Shown one piece after another: positions 5,939 through 8,041 of a stretch of DNA of 8,041 bases. Position numbers and translations under genes: made by a program. The DNA is from Candidatus Bathyarchaeota archaeon (GTDB lineage: Archaea > Thermoproteota > Bathyarchaeia > Hecatellales > Hecatellaceae). Under the pieces are notes generated by a model. It searched no databases. It saw only the letters and a list, made by a program, of their open reading frames with translations, and was not told the origin of the DNA. The stretch covers positions 1-8,041 of the forward strand of contig DAOVDL010000024.1 in the NCBI GenBank assembly GCA_030669485.1. The letters are read 5' to 3'. The first letter of the stretch is position 1. Every line of letters starts with the position of its first letter.

Positions 5939-5949
5939 TAAAGTATAAC
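5939..5949 (+). promoter_or_regulatory. TATA-like box for tRNA-Leu
   Basis: The motif TAAAGTATAAC is centred about 29 bases before the first base of the mature tRNA, matching archaeal spacing of TATA box to transcript start with little or no 5' leader. Confidence 0.5.
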
Positions 5950-5973
5950 TATATTGCCGATTCACCTCTGAGG

Positions 5974-6061
5974 GCGGGGGTCGCCAAGCCTGGTCAAAGG
6001 TGCAGGATTCAGGTTCCTGTCTCGAAGGAGTTCGAGGGTTCAAATCCCTCTCCCCGCACCA
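5974..6061 (+). tRNA. tRNA-Leu (anticodon CAG)
   Basis: An 88-base tRNA that folds fully. Acceptor stem GCGGGGG 5974-5980 pairs with TCCCCGC 6051-6057, the last pair being G-U. D-stem GCC 5983-5985 pairs with GGT 5999-6001. Anticodon stem CAGGA 6003-6007 pairs with TCCTG 6015-6019 around the loop TTCAGGT, with anticodon CAG at 6010-6012, reading CUG leucine codons. A 14-base variable arm (6020-6033) with a short CTC/GAG stem is typical of class II tRNA-Leu. T-stem GAGGG 6034-6038 pairs with CCCTC 6046-6050. The discriminator is A 6058, as required for leucine, and CCA is encoded at 6059-6061. There is no intron. Confidence 0.97.
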
Positions 6062-6063
6062 AT

Positions 6064-6084
6064 TACAAGGGGCTCCCTCTTGTA
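6064..6084 (+). terminator. 9-bp hairpin directly after tRNA-Leu (trailer structure or terminator)
   Basis: TACAAGGGG and its inverse form a nine-pair stem: TACAAG 6064-6069 with CTTGTA 6079-6084, then G-U, G-C and G-C pairs around a CTC loop. It begins two bases after the encoded CCA. No T-run follows, so it is not a standard terminator. It may mark the tRNA trailer for 3' processing or separate the tRNA transcript from the operon downstream. Confidence 0.45.
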
Positions 6085-6116
6085 CACCCCAAAACTTGAA
6101 AGATTCAACAATAAAA

Positions 6117-6131
6117 CCTATATACAGTATA
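6117..6131 (+). promoter_or_regulatory. TATA box of the hydrogenase operon with overlapping palindrome
   Basis: CCTATATAC is a good archaeal TATA box behind an A-rich BRE-like stretch (6111-6116). Transcription starting about 26 bases downstream, near 6147, leaves a leader of about 15 bases containing GGCGGT (6152-6157) before ATG 6162. The 3' half overlaps a perfect 11-base inverted repeat, TATACAGTATA at 6121-6131, a possible repressor site. Confidence 0.5.
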
Positions 6132-6161
6132 CATAATAACAAGAAAAGTTCGGCGGTAACA

Positions 6162-6476
6162 ATGTGGCGGTCGATACTGCTGGTTTTCATTGCCTCACTT
6201 GTCGTGGCCCTGATCCTATTCTGGGTTGGAGGGCGTATCGCCCCCAAGGGGGTGAAGACCGCTGGAAAGCTTGCTCCCTATGCCTGTGGGGAAGATGTTC
6301 CTGCAGCAAAGTTGCAAGTTAACGTTGAGCGCTACTTCATTTATGCCGTATACTTCCTTGTATTCGACGCCCTTGCCTTCCTGCTTGCTCTATCCTTCTC
6401 AACCCCTGGTTTCTATCCCATACTCTTCTCAATCATAGTTCTTCTTGCAGTAGCTGTACTCCGCCCGTTGAGGTAG
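6162..6476 (+). CDS. NuoA/ND3-like membrane subunit of a group 4 hydrogenase complex
   Basis: First gene of the operon. A 104-residue membrane protein with three predicted helices (about 4-23, 58-78 and 83-101) and the long first loop typical of NuoA/ND3. The loop contains YACGEDV (40-46), the counterpart of the family's conserved YECG with its cysteine at C42. In complex I this subunit sits at the junction of membrane and peripheral arms, next to the quinone cavity. Helix 2 keeps FD (68-69), but the glutamate normally two residues after that aspartate is leucine (L71). ATG 6162 is preferred over upstream in-frame codons because those run into the tRNA, and because GGCGGT lies four bases before the ATG. 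The small-subunit gene follows after five bases. Family assignment is good; the precise type within NuoA-like proteins is uncertain. Confidence 0.82.
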   Translation: MWRSILLVFIASLVVALILFWVGGRIAPKGVKTAGKLAPYACGEDVPAAKLQVNVERYFIYAVYFLVFDALAFLLALSFSTPGFYPILFSIIVLLAVAVLRPLR

Positions 6477-6481
6477 AAAAT

Positions 6482-6904
6482 ATGAATCTTGTTAAGTGGG
6501 CTCGACTGAAGTCTCCGTGGTTAATTCACTTCAACACAGGTGCATGCAACTCATGTGACATCGAGATCCTCGCAGCGCTGACTCCCCGCTACGACCTTGA
6601 GAGGTTCGGAGCAATCATAAAGGGAAGCCCTCGACACGCCGATGTCTTGATTGTGTCAGGAGCGGTGACGAGGCAGACACGTGACAGGTTAAGAAGGATC
6701 TACGAACAGATGCCTGACCCAAAGTTTGTTCTCGCCATCGGAACCTGTGCAAGCTCTGGAAACGTGTTCCGAGAATGTTACAATGTTCTTGAGGGCGTTG
6801 ACAAGGTGATACCTGTAGATATGTATGTTCCCGGATGCCCCCCAAAACCGGAGGCAATAATTCACGGTGTTGCTCAACTCTTAGCAAAACTGGAGAAAGG
6901 CTAG
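6482..6904 (+). CDS. Group 4 [NiFe] hydrogenase small subunit (NuoB/EchC-like)
   Basis: Carries the proximal [4Fe-4S] cluster that passes electrons to or from the catalytic subunit; peripheral arm of a membrane-bound complex. 140 residues, compact like EchC or NuoB. Four cluster cysteines are visible: C22 and C25 in NTGACNSCDIE, C89 in GTCASSG, and C119 in VPGCPPKPEAI. The CxxC spacing is that of energy-converting hydrogenases; complex I NuoB instead has adjacent cysteines. LTPRYDLERFG and GSPRHADVLIVSG are also typical of hydrogenase small subunits. No twin-arginine signal is present, as expected for a cytoplasmic group 4 enzyme. GAGGT, seven bases before the ATG, sits in the end of the previous gene, and the next gene begins ten bases after this stop, so all are co-transcribed. 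Confidence 0.93.
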   Translation: MNLVKWARLKSPWLIHFNTGACNSCDIEILAALTPRYDLERFGAIIKGSPRHADVLIVSGAVTRQTRDRLRRIYEQMPDPKFVLAIGTCASSGNVFRECYNVLEGVDKVIPVDMYVPGCPPKPEAIIHGVAQLLAKLEKG

Positions 6905-6910
6905 GTGGAG
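6904..6910 (+). promoter_or_regulatory. Shine-Dalgarno deciding the GTG start of the NuoC-like gene
   Basis: GGTGGAG begins on the last base of the small-subunit stop codon and lies four bases before GTG 6915, the only start codon at suitable spacing. Confidence 0.6.
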
Positions 6911-6914
6911 TGCT

Positions 6915-7403
6915 GTGGCTGAGGCAATTATAGATAAATTGAGAGGGAACATCGGGGCGGAAAACGTTCTCGAAGTGAAATATCCGATGGCCAAGAGAAT
7001 TTTCGTCTTGGTGAGACCTGAGACCTTCAAGCAGGCGTTCTCATATCTTGTAAACGAACTGAACTTCAAGCATCTTACCACAATAACTGGAGTAGATTTA
7101 GGAGAAGAATTTGAGGTAATCTACCATCTAAACGACGACACCAATGAACTCTCACTTAAGGTAAGAGCACCGAAGAGCCACCCTCGAGTGCCAACCATCA
7201 CAGACATCGTACCCGGAGCAGTCCTGTACGAGAGGGAGATCCACGACATGTTCGGCATAATCCCCGAGGGCCACCCTAGACTTACGAAGGTTATGCTTCC
7301 AGACGACTGGCCTGAAGGAGTGTACCCTCTGAGGAAAGAGTGGACTATTGAAAAGATAAGAGCGAAACTTGATGGAAAGGAGGAGAAGAAGAAAGATGGG
7401 TGA
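6915..7403 (+). CDS. NuoC/EchD-like 30-kDa-type subunit of the hydrogenase complex
   Basis: Structural subunit of the peripheral arm without cofactors; it packs against the large and small subunits. 162 residues, matching stand-alone NuoC or EchD proteins. The family signature is clear: YEREIHDMFGIIPEGHP (105-121), followed by LPDDWPEGVYPLRKEW (128-143). The N-terminal half has the usual alpha/beta domain, with FKHLTTITGVDLGEEFEVIY. The C-terminus is a short charged tail (DGKEEKKKDG). The start is GTG 6915 behind GGTGGAG. Its stop (TGA 7401-7403) overlaps the large-subunit start by eight bases, implying coupled translation and roughly equal amounts of the two proteins. Confidence 0.93.
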   Translation: MAEAIIDKLRGNIGAENVLEVKYPMAKRIFVLVRPETFKQAFSYLVNELNFKHLTTITGVDLGEEFEVIYHLNDDTNELSLKVRAPKSHPRVPTITDIVPGAVLYEREIHDMFGIIPEGHPRLTKVMLPDDWPEGVYPLRKEWTIEKIRAKLDGKEEKKKDG

Positions 7404-8041
7404 GTACGAATCTGAATCGGTTTTCGAGATTCCTATAGGCCCTCAGCATCCAGCATTGAAAGAGCCAGCGATGTTCATGTTCAAGGTTGACGGAGAGTAT
7501 GTTGTGGATGTTGATGCCAACGTAAACTATAACCACAGGGGGATGGAAAAGGCAGCTGAAAGTAGAACATACATCCAGAACCTCTACCTGATGGAAAGGA
7601 TCTGCGGCATCTGCTCCTTCACACATCAGCTCTGCTTCTCTCAGGGTGTGGAGCAACTGCTTGAAGTTGAAGCCCCCCCTAGAGCTCAATATATACGTGT
7701 GATCATAGGTGAACTTGAGCGGATTCACAGCCACCTCCTATGGCTTGGAGTAGCCGCCCATGAGATAGGGTTTGACACCCTCTTCTACTATGTTTGGCGA
7801 GACCGGGAAGTTGTCTTAGATCTCTTGGAGACTATTAGTGGAAACCGGCAGAACTACGCGATGAGCACCATCGGCGGTGTAAGGAGAGACATAACGGATG
7901 AGCAGACCCATAAAGCCTTTAAGAGTCTGAAGATTCTTGAAGAGAGAACAAAGTTCTATCAGAATATGATCCCCCGCGAGAGGACAATCCTAAAAAGAGG
8001 TGTCGGCGTCGGGGTTCTGAAGCCAGCTGACGCCATCGCTC
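7396..8041 (+). CDS. Group 4 [NiFe] hydrogenase large subunit (NuoD/EchE-like), 3' end outside window
   Basis: Catalytic subunit that holds the NiFe site and reduces protons or oxidises H2; homologous to NuoD/49-kDa of complex I. The first 215 residues are present and the frame is open to the window end. IPIGPQHPALKEP (12-24), YNHRGMEKAAESRTYIQ (45-61) and ERIHSHLLWLG (108-118) are family motifs. The N-terminal metal motif is intact: R68-I-C70-G-I-C73-S-F-T-H77 fits RxCGxCxxxH, so two of the four nickel cysteines are present; complex I NuoD lacks them. The second CxxC pair near the C-terminus lies beyond the window. GGAGG about twelve bases upstream, inside the NuoC-like gene, and the eight-base overlap support ATG 7396. 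The remaining genes (NuoH-, NuoI- and antiporter-like) would be expected downstream, but cannot be seen. Confidence 0.95.
   Translation, partial: MGEYESESVFEIPIGPQHPALKEPAMFMFKVDGEYVVDVDANVNYNHRGMEKAAESRTYIQNLYLMERICGICSFTHQLCFSQGVEQLLEVEAPPRAQYIRVIIGELERIHSHLLWLGVAAHEIGFDTLFYYVWRDREVVLDLLETISGNRQNYAMSTIGGVRRDITDEQTHKAFKSLKILEERTKFYQNMIPRERTILKRGVGVGVLKPADAIA

Noticed and set aside
5827..6247. Open frames on both strands crossing the tRNA-Leu gene
   Set aside because: They consist largely of tRNA, promoter or antisense phosphatase sequence and resemble no protein family.
6000..6476. Longer NuoA-like protein beginning inside tRNA-Leu
   Set aside because: The extra 54 residues are translated tRNA and leader DNA. 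ATG 6162 has a ribosome site and gives a family-size protein.
7345..7734. Minus-strand open frame opposite the large subunit
   Set aside because: It is antisense to the strongly conserved NuoC and NuoD-like coding regions and has no family features.
6482..8041. Ordinary complex I (NADH or F420H2 dehydrogenase) operon
   Set aside because: The small-subunit CxxC and the large-subunit RxCGxCxxxH are hydrogenase ligands that complex I lacks. Gene order alone suggested complex I.
1..8041. CRISPR array, insertion sequence, integrase or attachment-site duplication next to tRNA-Leu
   Set aside because: I looked for regularly spaced repeats, terminal inverted repeats, transposase or integrase motifs, and a second copy of the tRNA 3' end, and found none.

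Overview
This is an archaeal chromosomal segment. The evidence is a full-length Hef-type helicase-nuclease, a UPF0147 protein, a p27-autoantigen-like zinc-ribbon protein, an archaeal-type IMPase/FBPase, TATA-like boxes upstream of most transcription units, GGAGG-type ribosome sites, and a membrane-bound group 4 [NiFe] hydrogenase operon. The lineage cannot be fixed from sequence alone. Fused Hef together with a group 4 hydrogenase would fit Bathyarchaeia or a related anaerobic lineage, but that is a low-confidence inference. I see no mobile element, CRISPR array, rRNA gene or clear sign of horizontal transfer.

Layout. (1) 1-623, plus strand: the last codons of a possible upstream gene, then thymidylate kinase, whose only sensible start is a CTG overlapping the upstream stop. 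(2) 610-1662, minus strand: two uncharacterised genes. The first overlaps the tmk 3' end tail-to-tail; the second looks like a small PH-like domain protein. (3) 1663-1954: intergenic region with divergent promoters. (4) 1955-4249, plus strand: hef, whose reading frame has no ATG, GTG or TTG ahead of the Walker A motif. (5) 4253-4600, minus strand: zinc-ribbon protein, separated from hef by three bases. (6) 4718-5002, plus strand: UPF0147 protein, divergent from the previous gene. (7) 5065-5880, minus strand: inositol monophosphatase/fructose-1,6-bisphosphatase family enzyme. (8) 5974-6061: intronless tRNA-Leu(CAG) with encoded CCA, followed two bases later by a 9-bp hairpin. (9) 6162 to the window end, plus strand: an operon in the complex I order A-B-C-D. 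The B and D products carry hydrogenase-type metal ligands: CxxC in the small subunit and an intact RxCGxCxxxH in the large subunit.

How the genes work together. The 5' two thirds is a set of short, mostly single-gene units for dTTP synthesis, fork repair and unknown functions, packed in convergent and divergent pairs with very little spacing. The last quarter is the start of one long operon. Its small subunit, NuoC-like subunit and catalytic large subunit would form the peripheral arm of a membrane-bound hydrogenase, and the NuoA-like protein would sit in the membrane at the junction. The rest of the membrane arm presumably lies beyond 8041.

The most notable points are the hydrogenase with complex I gene order and a NuoA-like subunit, and two housekeeping genes (tmk, hef) that both lack a canonical start codon.
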